NCBI GenBank assembly: GCA_020025615.1
Contig: JAHHRT010000013.1
Span: forward strand, 1 to 25,410
Source of the DNA: Oscillospiraceae bacterium
GTDB taxonomy: Bacteria; Bacillota; Clostridia; Oscillospirales; Oscillospiraceae
Length of the DNA: 25,410 nucleotides
Reading direction: 5' to 3'
The position numbers were made by a program, and so were the translations under genes. Positions 8,101 through 14,102 of this stretch are shown here, one piece after another; positions within the stretch are counted from its first letter, which is position 1, and each line of letters opens with the position of its first letter. A model generated the notes under the pieces. It saw nothing but the letters and a program-made list of their open reading frames with translations, ran no database searches and was not told the DNA's origin.

Positions 8101-8800
8101 TGTAACCGCACCCACTGCGGAAGCGGCGGAGGAGACAGAAGTTACAGTATCCACGGAAGCGGTGACTGTGCCCGCTGAGACCGAGAATATGGCGGCGACG
8201 GAAGAACAGATTTCTACGCTCCTGGACGAGCATCTGGGACACTACGGGATTATTGGAGATCGGAAAGTCCTGTTTGGCATGGTGCTTGGGATTCTGTTGA
8301 TTCTGCTGCTGTTCCTGATTGTGGCTTGGCTGCGGAGATACCACAGAAGACGCATGGTGAGAAAGGCCGAAAAGAAGGCCCGCAAGGCGGCGGAAAAGCG
8401 CGCAAGGCTCCAAGCCAAAGCTGAAGCGAAAGCGGAAAAGGAAGCCGCAGCAGCGGCGGCAAAGGCAGCGAAGGAAGCGGCAAAACAGGCCGCCATCGAT
8501 GCAAAGCTTGCCGCCAAGGCAGAGAAGAAGGCGGCCCGGAAGAATCGCAAGGCTAAGAAAGCACCGGAGGTCCTGAATCCCCCCATGGTTCCCGAGACTA
8601 TCCAGGAGCCGGAGGAGGAGAAGCCCACGGAAGCGGTTGAAGAAGCGCAGATGGACGCCCAGACGGTAGAATCCGCTGAGGAGACACAGACGGACGCTCA
8701 AGAGGGGGAAACCACTGAGAATGTCCAAGAACCCATCCAGGAAGAAAACGCTTCTGAGGAAGCGCAGGAGCCTGCTGAAGATTCTGAAAAAACCGAATAA
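5144..8800 (+). CDS. Receptor-like surface LRR protein: two EF-hand/LRR modules, stalk, TM helix, charged tail
   Basis: A 1,218-aa protein of unknown function. It has a signal peptide MKRWICGILT...PANA (cleavage after about residue 24). Module 1 (about 39-457) opens with FPDPGFREYV and an EF-hand-like loop DQDRNGVLSKEE (53-64), then 14 leucine-rich repeats from L90 of 21 residues each (consensus LxxLxCxxNxLxxLDLSxNxx) and a cap. Module 2 (458 to about 870) repeats this plan with loop DLDGDGALSGDE (472-483), 14 repeats from L509 and a cap. A Thr/Pro/Glu-rich stalk follows, then one membrane helix (about 1042-1063, VLFGMVLGILLILLLFLIV), an RRYHRRR stop-transfer, an Ala/Lys coil and an acidic tail. 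The topology is outside-to-inside, type I. The start at 5144 has AAGGAGG upstream; an in-frame ATG at 5084 precedes the hairpin and lacks a good site. LRR proteins usually bind ligands; the ligand is unknown. Confidence 0.85.
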   Translation: MKRWICGILTLVVLLTCAPLPANAAELPGEGLAMNPTTFPDPGFREYVQKVCDQDRNGVLSKEEQDAVTEISVPNRNLTTLEGIACFPNLTRLDVSDNQLTALDLGKNPNLRAVNCRNNGLTGLNLSGCTKLTDLDCGSNRLPRLELKDCAKLSRLNCEYNQLTDLDVSGCSMLLRLDCGGNQLSKLDLTGCRGLAALSCSGNVLETLTIQDCPRLSVVDCGWNQLETLVLGDGVEILNCGKNQLETLDLSRAGNLTRLDCRENRLTALDLSKNEKLTQLRCGENRLAVLDLAPLTALEELSCGGNRLTALDLSQNKALKVLECPENRLTELELAQNWSLEALDCTGNPLEVLDLHQNTGLVRLAFGGAQCQADLRGCVNLKDLICRIPVRESFDTSKIQGLDLANMKAQSGGSFQGSLFSFQDGSTQASFHTGPVTVRFEYWEGAQTVVGSQLEASFPDPGFRAYVQENLDLDGDGALSGDETQAVTRISVSGQGIASLDGIALFPNLTTLECDDNDLTQLDLGQNPQLTDLSCSGNALTALDLKKNPQLRVLDCSQNRLSALDVSENPALQRLSCSDNALTALNLEKNPRLQVLECERNSLPGLYLGKNKELTDLRCGSNRLEALDVSLNPQLWHLFCQDNELEKLDLRQNVRLKILDCGGNRIQELSLLRNLQLEELSCGRNPLKSLNLGSHSGLKRLECQGAKLTELKLPESLERLYCGGNPMTALDVTGCKALRELSCRDGVLKVLDLGEKPALTRLTCDGNSLDALELSGCQALEQLHIGGRRVPKVDLSRLSDLRELTVEVPVLENFDVTILEGVDLDIPSMWDGGTLEGGRFRFEDSAGIPQANLDGEKLMVRFHYCGDPVEPVEKPTEPEIDDQETFAETEPAEETADVTQPAEEVQTTEAATVPATTEATEPTEVAETTPATEPVKVPETTEATKPVEVAETTPATEAVKVPATTEATKPTEVAETVSVTEPAAVPVTAPTAEAAEETEVTVSTEAVTVPAETENMAATEEQISTLLDEHLGHYGIIGDRKVLFGMVLGILLILLLFLIVAWLRRYHRRRMVRKAEKKARKAAEKRARLQAKAEAKAEKEAAAAAAKAAKEAAKQAAIDAKLAAKAEKKAARKNRKAKKAPEVLNPPMVPETIQEPEEEKPTEAVEEAQMDAQTVESAEETQTDAQEGETTENVQEPIQEENASEEAQEPAEDSEKTE
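7886..8173 (+). repeat. 72-bp (24-residue) Thr/Pro/Glu stalk repeats, four copies
   Basis: Inside the LRR gene, four in-frame units lie at 7886-7957, 7958-8029, 8030-8101 and 8102-8173. The first three share the pattern (A/E)TTEAT(E/K)P(T/V)EVAETTPATE..VKVP; the fourth is strongly diverged but keeps the 24-residue length and a terminal VP. They form the extended stalk between the LRR modules and the membrane helix. Such repeats can expand or contract by recombination. Confidence 0.8.
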
Positions 8801-8804
8801 CCAT

Positions 8805-8841
8805 AAAATCCCCCGTTTCAAAATTTGAAACGGGGGATTTT
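8805..8841. terminator. Terminator after the LRR gene (bidirectional form)
   Basis: A perfect 17-bp inverted repeat with a 3-nt loop (8805-8821 with 8825-8841) begins with AAAA and ends with TTTT, so it can work in both directions. It starts four bases after the LRR stop codon. Confidence 0.9.
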
Positions 8842-8884
8842 GCGGTCAGTTCGAAATAAATCATTTTGTTTGCTGCCATTCAGC

Positions 8885-8930
8885 AAAAAGAAAATGCCGA
8901 GAAGAACGATAAAAGTTCTTCTCGGCATTT
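8885..8930 (-). terminator. Terminator after asnS
   Basis: A perfect 16-bp stem (8892-8907 with 8915-8930, 7-nt loop) is followed, in the leftward direction, by TTTTCTTTTT (complement of 8885-8894). It lies just beyond the asnS stop codon and faces the LRR gene terminator. Confidence 0.92.
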
Positions 8931-8938
8931 GAGATTAT

Positions 8939-10330
8939 TTACAGGTCGCAGTTGCCGACGGTTCTGGGGAAGGGGAGCACGTCGCGGATGTTGCCCATAC
9001 CGGTGAGGTACATGACACAGCGCTCGAAGCCCAGGCCGAAACCGGCGTGACGGGTGGAGCCGTACTTCCGCAGGTCCATATAGAAGCCGTAGTCGTCGGG
9101 GTTCATGCCCAGCTCTTCAATACGGTTCTTGAGGATTTCGTAGTTGTCCTCACGCTGAGAGCCGCCGATGATCTCGCCAATACCGGGAACCAGGCAGTCC
9201 ATAGCGGCAACGGTCTTTCCGTCGGGGTTCAGCTTCATGTAGAAAGCCTTGATCTCCTTGGGGTAGTCGGTGACGAAGACAGGGCGCTTGAAGACCACCT
9301 CGGTGAGGTAGCGCTCGTGCTCGGTCTGCAGGTCGGTGCCCCAGTGGACGGGATACTCGAACTGGTCGTTGTGCTTTTCCAGAATCTCCACAGCCTCGGT
9401 GTAGGTCACGTGACCGAAGTCGGAGTTCAGAACGTGGTTGAGCCGCTCCAGCAGGCCCTTGTCGATGAAGGAGTTGAAGAAGTTCATCTCCTCGGGGGCG
9501 TGCTCCAGAACGTAGGAAATGATGTACTTGATCATATCCTCAGCCAGACGCATATCGTCGTTCAGGTCTGCAAAAGCGATTTCCGGCTCGATCATCCAGA
9601 ACTCAGCAGCGTGGCGGGTGGTGTTGGAGTTCTCAGCCCGGAAGGTGGGGCCGAAGGTGTAGACGTTGCTGAAAGCCATGGCAAAGGTCTCGGCGTTCAG
9701 CTGACCGGAAACGGTGAGGTTGGTGGGCTTGCCGTAGAAGTCCTTGGAGTAATCCACCTTGCCGTCCTCAGTCTTGGGCACGTTGTTGAGGTCCAGGGTA
9801 GTGACCTGGAACATCTCACCGGCGCCCTCGCAGTCAGAGCCGGTAATCAGGGGCGTGTGGACATACACAAAGTCCCGCTCCTGGAAGAACTGATGGATGG
9901 CGTAGGCAATCAGGCTGCGAACGCGGAACACGGCCTGGAAGGTGTTGGTTCTGGGACGCAGGTGCGTCATGGTCCGCAGGTACTCCAGGGTGTGGCGCTT
10001 CTTCTGCAGGGGATAGTCGCCGGTGGAAGAACCTTCCACAGTGACTTCCTCAGCCTGAATCTCGAAGGGCTGCTTTGCCTCAGGGGTCAGCAGCAGGGTG
10101 CCCCGAACAATGAGAGCGGCGCCCACATTGGTCTTGGAGATCTCCTGGAAATTGGACATGGTATCGTGATAGACGACCTGAACGGGATTAAAGAAAGTAC
10201 CGTCATTCAGGACGATGAAGCCAAACTGCTTGCTGGCCCGGACGGAACGGACCCAGCCGCCGACCTGGATTTCCTTGCCTGCATAGGCTGCTGTATTCTT
10301 GAACAGCTCTCTTACAGAAATGAGTTCCAT
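8939..10330 (-). CDS. asnS: Asparagine--tRNA ligase
   Basis: A 463-aa class IIb aminoacyl-tRNA synthetase that charges tRNA-Asn with asparagine in the cytoplasm. The N-terminal OB-fold anticodon-binding domain (about 1-110) contains VGGWVRSVRASKQFGFIVLND. The catalytic domain shows motif 2 (TFRAENSNTTRHAAEFWMIE) and motif 3 (GFGLGFERCVMYLTG) and ends IRDVLPFPRTVGNCDL, typical of AsnRS rather than AspRS, which normally carries a large insertion. Length is normal. The ATG at 10330 is preceded by GAGAGG. The leader is too short for a T-box element, so tRNA-sensing control by that route is unlikely. It is a single-gene unit with its own terminator. Confidence 0.97.
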   Translation of the reverse strand: MELISVRELFKNTAAYAGKEIQVGGWVRSVRASKQFGFIVLNDGTFFNPVQVVYHDTMSNFQEISKTNVGAALIVRGTLLLTPEAKQPFEIQAEEVTVEGSSTGDYPLQKKRHTLEYLRTMTHLRPRTNTFQAVFRVRSLIAYAIHQFFQERDFVYVHTPLITGSDCEGAGEMFQVTTLDLNNVPKTEDGKVDYSKDFYGKPTNLTVSGQLNAETFAMAFSNVYTFGPTFRAENSNTTRHAAEFWMIEPEIAFADLNDDMRLAEDMIKYIISYVLEHAPEEMNFFNSFIDKGLLERLNHVLNSDFGHVTYTEAVEILEKHNDQFEYPVHWGTDLQTEHERYLTEVVFKRPVFVTDYPKEIKAFYMKLNPDGKTVAAMDCLVPGIGEIIGGSQREDNYEILKNRIEELGMNPDDYGFYMDLRKYGSTRHAGFGLGFERCVMYLTGMGNIRDVLPFPRTVGNCDL

Positions 10331-10365
10331 ACTGTAACCTCTCTTTTGGACATAATGTAAAATTA

Positions 10366-10394
10366 AGTATACGTCAAGCTGTCAGATTTTACAA
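10366..10394 (-). promoter_or_regulatory. Promoter of asnS
   Basis: Read leftward, TTGTAA (10389-10394), a 17-bp spacer and TATACT (10366-10371). An overlapping alternative uses TTGACG (complement of 10372-10377) with a weaker -10 box 17 bp further on. Either would give a short leader before the ATG at 10330. Confidence 0.5.
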
Positions 10395-10467
10395 GAGGGA
10401 AAGGGGATATTTTCAGAAAGAATTCGAAATAAATTTTGGAAGGTGCCGATGTTTCACAATTTCTTCA

Positions 10468-10497
10468 TTGTACTTATTCTCCCGGATGTGCTATAAT
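10468..10497 (+). promoter_or_regulatory. Promoter of the LTA-synthase-like gene
   Basis: TTGTAC (10468-10473), an 18-bp spacer and a perfect TATAAT (10492-10497), 60 bp before the chosen start codon. The 227-bp asnS to LTA-synthase-like intergenic space otherwise shows only the divergent asnS promoter. Confidence 0.6.
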
Positions 10498-10557
10498 ACC
10501 CCAATATATTCTGGGATCGTCTGGAATATTTTGAGAAAGACAGATAAGGAAGTGCAT

Positions 10558-12477
10558 ATGACGATGGACGCTGCGACAGAACAGGCCGGAAAGATGACCA
10601 AAAAGAACACCCGGCGGTTCTCATTTTTCTGGATTCCCCTGTCCTTTTTTGCCTTGGAGGTATTTGGCTTCTGCCTGCTCCGGGAAAAGGGCTTTTCCCT
10701 GCACCAGCTCTGGCCCCTGGCCTTCGGCCTTTTGTGGGCGCTGGCTCTGGGGGGGATTCTTCGGATGCTGACCCCAAAGGTCAGCCGGGTTCTCTATGGA
10801 ATCCTCTATTTCCTGGGATTTATCTATGCCGGTGCCCAGACTGGTTACTACAACGTGTTTTCCGAGATGATGTGGCTTTCGGATTTCCGCTATGCTTCTG
10901 AGGGATCGGACTATTTGGATGTTCTCCTAAGCTTCCCCATTGACTGGTGGATCGGTCTGATTCTGCTGGCAGTGGGCGGCGGCCTGATTCTCTGGAAGTT
11001 CCCTGTGTGGAAAAAGGGAGCCGCTATGCGGCTGGCTGGCGGTTTGACGGCGGTGCTGGCCCTCACAGCAGCGTTTCTGATGCCCCAGCTGGTGTTCCTT
11101 CAGGATGCCGATATTCGCTATGCTGGTTCTGACTATGGCAGATCCCAGTCCGCAGAGGCAGCCTACAACAATATGTTCAATGCCCATCGGCTCTATGAGA
11201 TCTGCGGCCTCCATCAGACGGCGGTGAAGGATCTTTACACCCATGTGATCTATCCGCTGACCCCGGGCCATGCAGCGGCGCAGGAAGCGGGCAGAAAGCA
11301 GATTGATGACTATTTCGCCCAGAAGCCTGCCCACCAGGACAATGAGATGACTGGGCTCTTTCAGGGCAAGAATGTGGTGCTGGTGCTGATGGAGTCCATG
11401 GATGACTGGCTCATGGGCCCCCATACCCCCACCATCAACAAGCTTATGGAGGAAGGTATCAACTTTACCAACTTCTATACCCCTGTCTACGGAGGAATCC
11501 GAACCTTTAATACGGAATTCTGCACCAACAACGGTATGTTCCTGTCCAGCGGCGGCGGATATGCCTTTGACTATGTAACCAACAGCTTCGACAACTCTCT
11601 GGCAAATACCATGAAACGCCAGGGCTACAGTCCCAAGGTATTCCATTACAACAACCCTTCGTTCTATAGCCGCGGGGTGTTCTCTCTCGCTATGGGCTAT
11701 GATGAGTACGTCTGTTATGAGGACTATGTGGGAGAGGACAAAGATGCCCTCTATGATGATAAATTCCTCTTTGACAATCAGCAGGTGAACGACTTGTTCT
11801 TCCGGGAGGGCGCACCCACCCTTAACTTCATCATCACCCGCTCTGCCCATCTGAGCTATAAATATAACGAGGTGCTCAGCAACTGGGGTTTAAAGCTCTA
11901 TCCTCAGTACAGAGGGCTCACCGGAAATGAGGAAGAGGATTGCGCTTATCTGAAGGCCCGGCTGGTGGACGATATGTTTGCCCGGCTTATGGAGGAGCTG
12001 GAAGCCCACGACCAGCTGGATAATACGGTAATCATTGCCATTACCGACCATTACACCTACGGCATTAAGGACCTGGATTTGCTGTATGCCCGTTCCGGGG
12101 TGGAAGATGCCCTGGAGCTGGAGCGGACCCCCTGCTTCATCTGGGCAAAGGACTTGGAGCCTATGGAGGTGACCAAGACCCTCAATACCTCGGATATGCT
12201 GCCCACCATGCTGAACCTCATGGGCATTACCCCGGAGGTGAGCTACCTGGGGCGGGATGCCTTTGACGACAGCTATCTGGGCTGGGCACCGTTCTCCGAT
12301 GGCAGCTGGGTCAGCGGCGGCTGGGGCTACAACGCTCAGGAGAAAAAGCTGATTCCCATGCAGGAAAATGCCCAGCCCCTTTCTGCTGAGACTGTGGAGA
12401 CCCTTCATCGGTCCGTGGCGGAATTCGGAAAAATCAACAATCTGATTCTGGAAACTGACTACTACCAGGATCGATAA
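10558..12477 (+). CDS. LTA synthase-like membrane sulfatase-family phosphotransferase
   Basis: A 639-aa protein with the LtaS layout: a cytoplasmic start, about five membrane helices (about 21-40, 49-69, 77-97, 128-147, 158-181), then an extracellular sulfatase-fold domain. Catalytic features can be placed: E279 in VVLVLMESMD (metal ligand), T316 in GGIRTFNTEF (the nucleophilic Thr position of LtaS), H431 in TRSAHLSY, and D497-H498 in AITDHYTYG (metal ligands). LtaS enzymes transfer glycerol-phosphate from phosphatidylglycerol onto a lipid-anchored chain; relatives move phosphoethanolamine or other phospho-groups, so the exact product is open. The start at 10558 follows TAAGGA and begins just before the basic residues ahead of helix 1. 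It is a single gene between its own promoter and terminator. Confidence 0.85.
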   Translation: MTMDAATEQAGKMTKKNTRRFSFFWIPLSFFALEVFGFCLLREKGFSLHQLWPLAFGLLWALALGGILRMLTPKVSRVLYGILYFLGFIYAGAQTGYYNVFSEMMWLSDFRYASEGSDYLDVLLSFPIDWWIGLILLAVGGGLILWKFPVWKKGAAMRLAGGLTAVLALTAAFLMPQLVFLQDADIRYAGSDYGRSQSAEAAYNNMFNAHRLYEICGLHQTAVKDLYTHVIYPLTPGHAAAQEAGRKQIDDYFAQKPAHQDNEMTGLFQGKNVVLVLMESMDDWLMGPHTPTINKLMEEGINFTNFYTPVYGGIRTFNTEFCTNNGMFLSSGGGYAFDYVTNSFDNSLANTMKRQGYSPKVFHYNNPSFYSRGVFSLAMGYDEYVCYEDYVGEDKDALYDDKFLFDNQQVNDLFFREGAPTLNFIITRSAHLSYKYNEVLSNWGLKLYPQYRGLTGNEEEDCAYLKARLVDDMFARLMEELEAHDQLDNTVIIAITDHYTYGIKDLDLLYARSGVEDALELERTPCFIWAKDLEPMEVTKTLNTSDMLPTMLNLMGITPEVSYLGRDAFDDSYLGWAPFSDGSWVSGGWGYNAQEKKLIPMQENAQPLSAETVETLHRSVAEFGKINNLILETDYYQDR

Positions 12478-12500
12478 GGAACCCTGATACATGATTACGG

Positions 12501-12545
12501 AAATCCCCGGCACAGCTTCTCAGAGAGGCTGTGCCGGGGATTTTT
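12501..12545 (+). terminator. Terminator after the LTA-synthase-like gene
   Basis: A perfect 16-bp stem (12501-12516 with 12528-12543, 11-nt loop that can pair further) is followed by a T run at 12541-12545. It lies 24 bp after the stop codon. Confidence 0.92.
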
Positions 12546-12615
12546 GGTGAATACGTTGGATGTATGCACCCTTGAATCCAGGCCTCCCAAGACCTGCGGA
12601 TTTGCGGGAAGAGGG

Positions 12616-12644
12616 TTGATTCGGTGCTTTCCGAATGTTATACT
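12616..12644 (+). promoter_or_regulatory. Promoter of the GNAT gene
   Basis: TTGATT (12616-12621), a 17-bp spacer and TATACT (12639-12644). Just downstream, AAATCA and TGATTT form a 6-bp inverted repeat with 8-bp spacing near the expected start of transcription, which could be an operator; that part is speculative. Confidence 0.65.
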
Positions 12645-12694
12645 AAAATAAATCAAAATTGATTGATTTACAAAATACGGGATGGAGGCAGCAT

Positions 12695-13135
12695 ATGAAG
12701 ACAACTTATGTGGAATTTCAAAAAGCATACCAGGATGAACTCATCCATTTCTATATGGGTTACTATAATTCCAAAGGCGGAACCTGGACATATGAGAAAG
12801 TCTTTAAGAGAATTCATCAGATTGCCACCATGGAAAATTCACGCATTATTCTGCAATTCGACGGAGAAAAGCTGGTGGGATTCCTCATGGGATATTTCAA
12901 GGAATTTGATGATTCCACCGGCTTTTATCTGGAAGAAATATTGATATCCTCAGAATATCAGCACATGGGGTATGGAAGCGATTTCCTGCGTTATCTCAAA
13001 TCAGACTTGAAAACCAGAAGCTGCGATTGGATTGAATTACTGACGACTACAGGTGCCGTGCACCAAAACTTTTACAGTAAGAACGGGTTTACGCGGTCTG
13101 AAAGTCTGGTCCTGGAATACCTTGATTTGGATTAA
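12695..13135 (+). CDS. GNAT-family N-acetyltransferase
   Basis: A 146-aa protein of the GNAT superfamily, which moves an acetyl group from acetyl-CoA to an amine. The fold order can be followed: RIILQFDGEKLVGFLMGYF (strands 2-4), YLEEILISSEYQHMGYGSDFL (motif A with the QxxGxG pyrophosphate-binding loop QHMGYG), and HQNFYSKNGFTRSES (motif B, the usual NxxFYxKxGF block). The substrate is unknown. The ATG at 12695 has GGAGG six bases upstream; a second ATG at 12659 lies too close to the -10 box. The gene is visibly AT-richer than its neighbours, which hints at recent acquisition. It may share a transcript with the small membrane protein gene that follows. Confidence 0.85.
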   Translation: MKTTYVEFQKAYQDELIHFYMGYYNSKGGTWTYEKVFKRIHQIATMENSRIILQFDGEKLVGFLMGYFKEFDDSTGFYLEEILISSEYQHMGYGSDFLRYLKSDLKTRSCDWIELLTTTGAVHQNFYSKNGFTRSESLVLEYLDLD

Positions 13136-13224
13136 GCTTGTGTGTACCGGCCAATCAACGGACTTTTGGAGCGGCTATTGTTTTCACAGCTTGCGCTGTC
13201 GGTGAAGTAGAGGTGAAATATAAG

Positions 13225-13410
13225 ATGAAATACAAAGTGATGGAATTTATCAGAAAGTGTTGGAAAAAGCCACTAAAACGAGCACTTTTATCCTTTGCAG
13301 TGATTTGCTTGGCACGAGAAATTGGTCGCTTTACTCTCGGCCCAGACTTAATGACATTTGCTGCAGGGGTTGGTGCAATTATCTTTGCGATCTACGATGA
13401 TAAAACATAG
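13225..13410 (+). CDS. Small hypothetical membrane protein
   Basis: A 61-aa protein I do not recognise. It has a very basic N-terminus (KYKVMEFIRKCWKKPLKR) and two short hydrophobic segments (about 20-31 and 42-57, AAGVGAIIFAIYD), suggesting one or two membrane passes with the basic end inside. The start at ATG 13225 was chosen because AGAGGTG lies about ten bases before it. The frame is open back to 13138, but that upstream part lacks a ribosome binding site and has no membrane character. It follows the GNAT gene by 89 bp, with no terminator seen between them. Base composition is low in GC, as for the GNAT gene. Confidence 0.55.
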   Translation: MKYKVMEFIRKCWKKPLKRALLSFAVICLAREIGRFTLGPDLMTFAAGVGAIIFAIYDDKT

Positions 13411-13496
13411 TGCAAGAAAACCACAGCGATGATACAGAAATGGATAAGTCCCCCCGAAAGCCTGAACAGGTCCCAAAAGACGGACAATAGGTAAAA

Positions 13497-13534
13497 CGCC
13501 CCCATGTGTCTGAGAATCCCGACACATGGGGGCG
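13497..13534 (-). terminator. Perfect 14-bp GC-rich hairpin, probable leftward terminator
   Basis: The inverted repeat CGCCCCCATGTGTC/GACACATGGGGGCG is perfect over 14 bp with a 10-nt loop (13511-13520). Read leftward it is followed by TTTTACC, a short T run. It is the second leftward barrier after the atp operon and also blocks transcripts reading toward the 61-aa gene. Confidence 0.6.
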
Positions 13535-13589
13535 CTGCTTTCCAAATTGCTGTGCCGGGGAACAGAAACGGCAGGTTCAATCATAAATC

Positions 13590-13624
13590 ATGGGGTCAGG
13601 CGCATCATCTGGCCCCATATTTTA
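13590..13624 (+). terminator. Probable rightward terminator of the GNAT/small-membrane-protein unit
   Basis: A 10-bp stem (13590-13599 with 13609-13618, one G-T wobble, 9-nt loop) is followed by ATTTTATC. It is the only hairpin with a following T-rich stretch in the rightward sense between 13411 and the atp operon. Confidence 0.6.
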
Positions 13625-13641
13625 TCATAGCCCCCAAAATC

Positions 13642-13688
13642 AAAAGCCCCCGTCTGAGAGCCCACAGAGGGCTCAGACAGGAGCTTTT
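13642..13688 (-). terminator. Terminator of the atp operon
   Basis: A stem of GTCTGAG/CTCAGAC and CCC/GGG with a 2-nt bulge is flanked by pairing AAAAGC/GCTTTT. Read leftward it ends GCTTTTGATTTT. It begins about 10 bp after the atpC stop codon. Confidence 0.8.
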
Positions 13689-13697
13689 CAATAGTAA

Positions 13698-14102
13698 TTA
13701 CTTCGTAGAGGCAACGCTCTTTCGCACCAGGGCGCGGCGCAGGCGGGCCTCTGCCATCTTAATATCGGTGTCAGAGGACTGCTTGTCCTGGATAATCTGA
13801 TCGGCCCGCTGGTAGGCTTTCTCTGCCCGCTGGAGGTCGATTTCGTCTGCCCACTCGAAGGTGGTGGGGACCAGGGTGACAACCCCGTCCACCACACTGA
13901 GCATACCGCCGATACAGGCAGCTGTGCGGCGCTGACCGTCAGCGACCACCACAGCCTGGCCCATGCCCAGAGGTGCCACAAAGTTGATGTGGCGGGCCAA
14001 AATCGCCACGTCACCGGTGGTGGTGCGGACGATGAGCTTTTCGGCCTGGCCCTCAAATTGAAGGCCGTCAGGGGTGACGATCTTCAGGAGAAAGGTTGTC
14101 AT
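13698..14102 (-). CDS. atpC: ATP synthase F1 subunit epsilon
   Basis: A 134-aa protein, normal length. The N-terminal beta-sandwich begins TTFLLKIVTPDGLQFEG and includes GDVAILARHINFVAPLG, matching the family GDxGILxxHxPxxxxL block. The C-terminal alpha-helical hairpin (about 88-130) is rich in Arg/Lys/Ala and is the part that can brake ATP hydrolysis in bacteria. It sits in the central stalk with gamma. Its ATG overlaps the atpD stop (ATGA, four shared bases), indicating translational coupling. It is the last gene of the operon. Confidence 0.95.
   Translation of the reverse strand: MTTFLLKIVTPDGLQFEGQAEKLIVRTTTGDVAILARHINFVAPLGMGQAVVVADGQRRTAACIGGMLSVVDGVVTLVPTTFEWADEIDLQRAEKAYQRADQIIQDKQSSDTDIKMAEARLRRALVRKSVASTK

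Noticed and set aside
7466..8821. A leftward 451-codon frame opposite the LRR gene 3' half
   Set aside because: Low-complexity Leu/Arg/Cys/Gly pattern mirrors the repetitive sense strand. It begins inside the terminator.
9047..10360. A rightward 437-codon frame opposite asnS
   Set aside because: Antisense shadow of asnS with no recognisable motif.
10331..10400. T-box leader for asnS
   Set aside because: The predicted leader is only a few tens of bases, far too short for a T-box.
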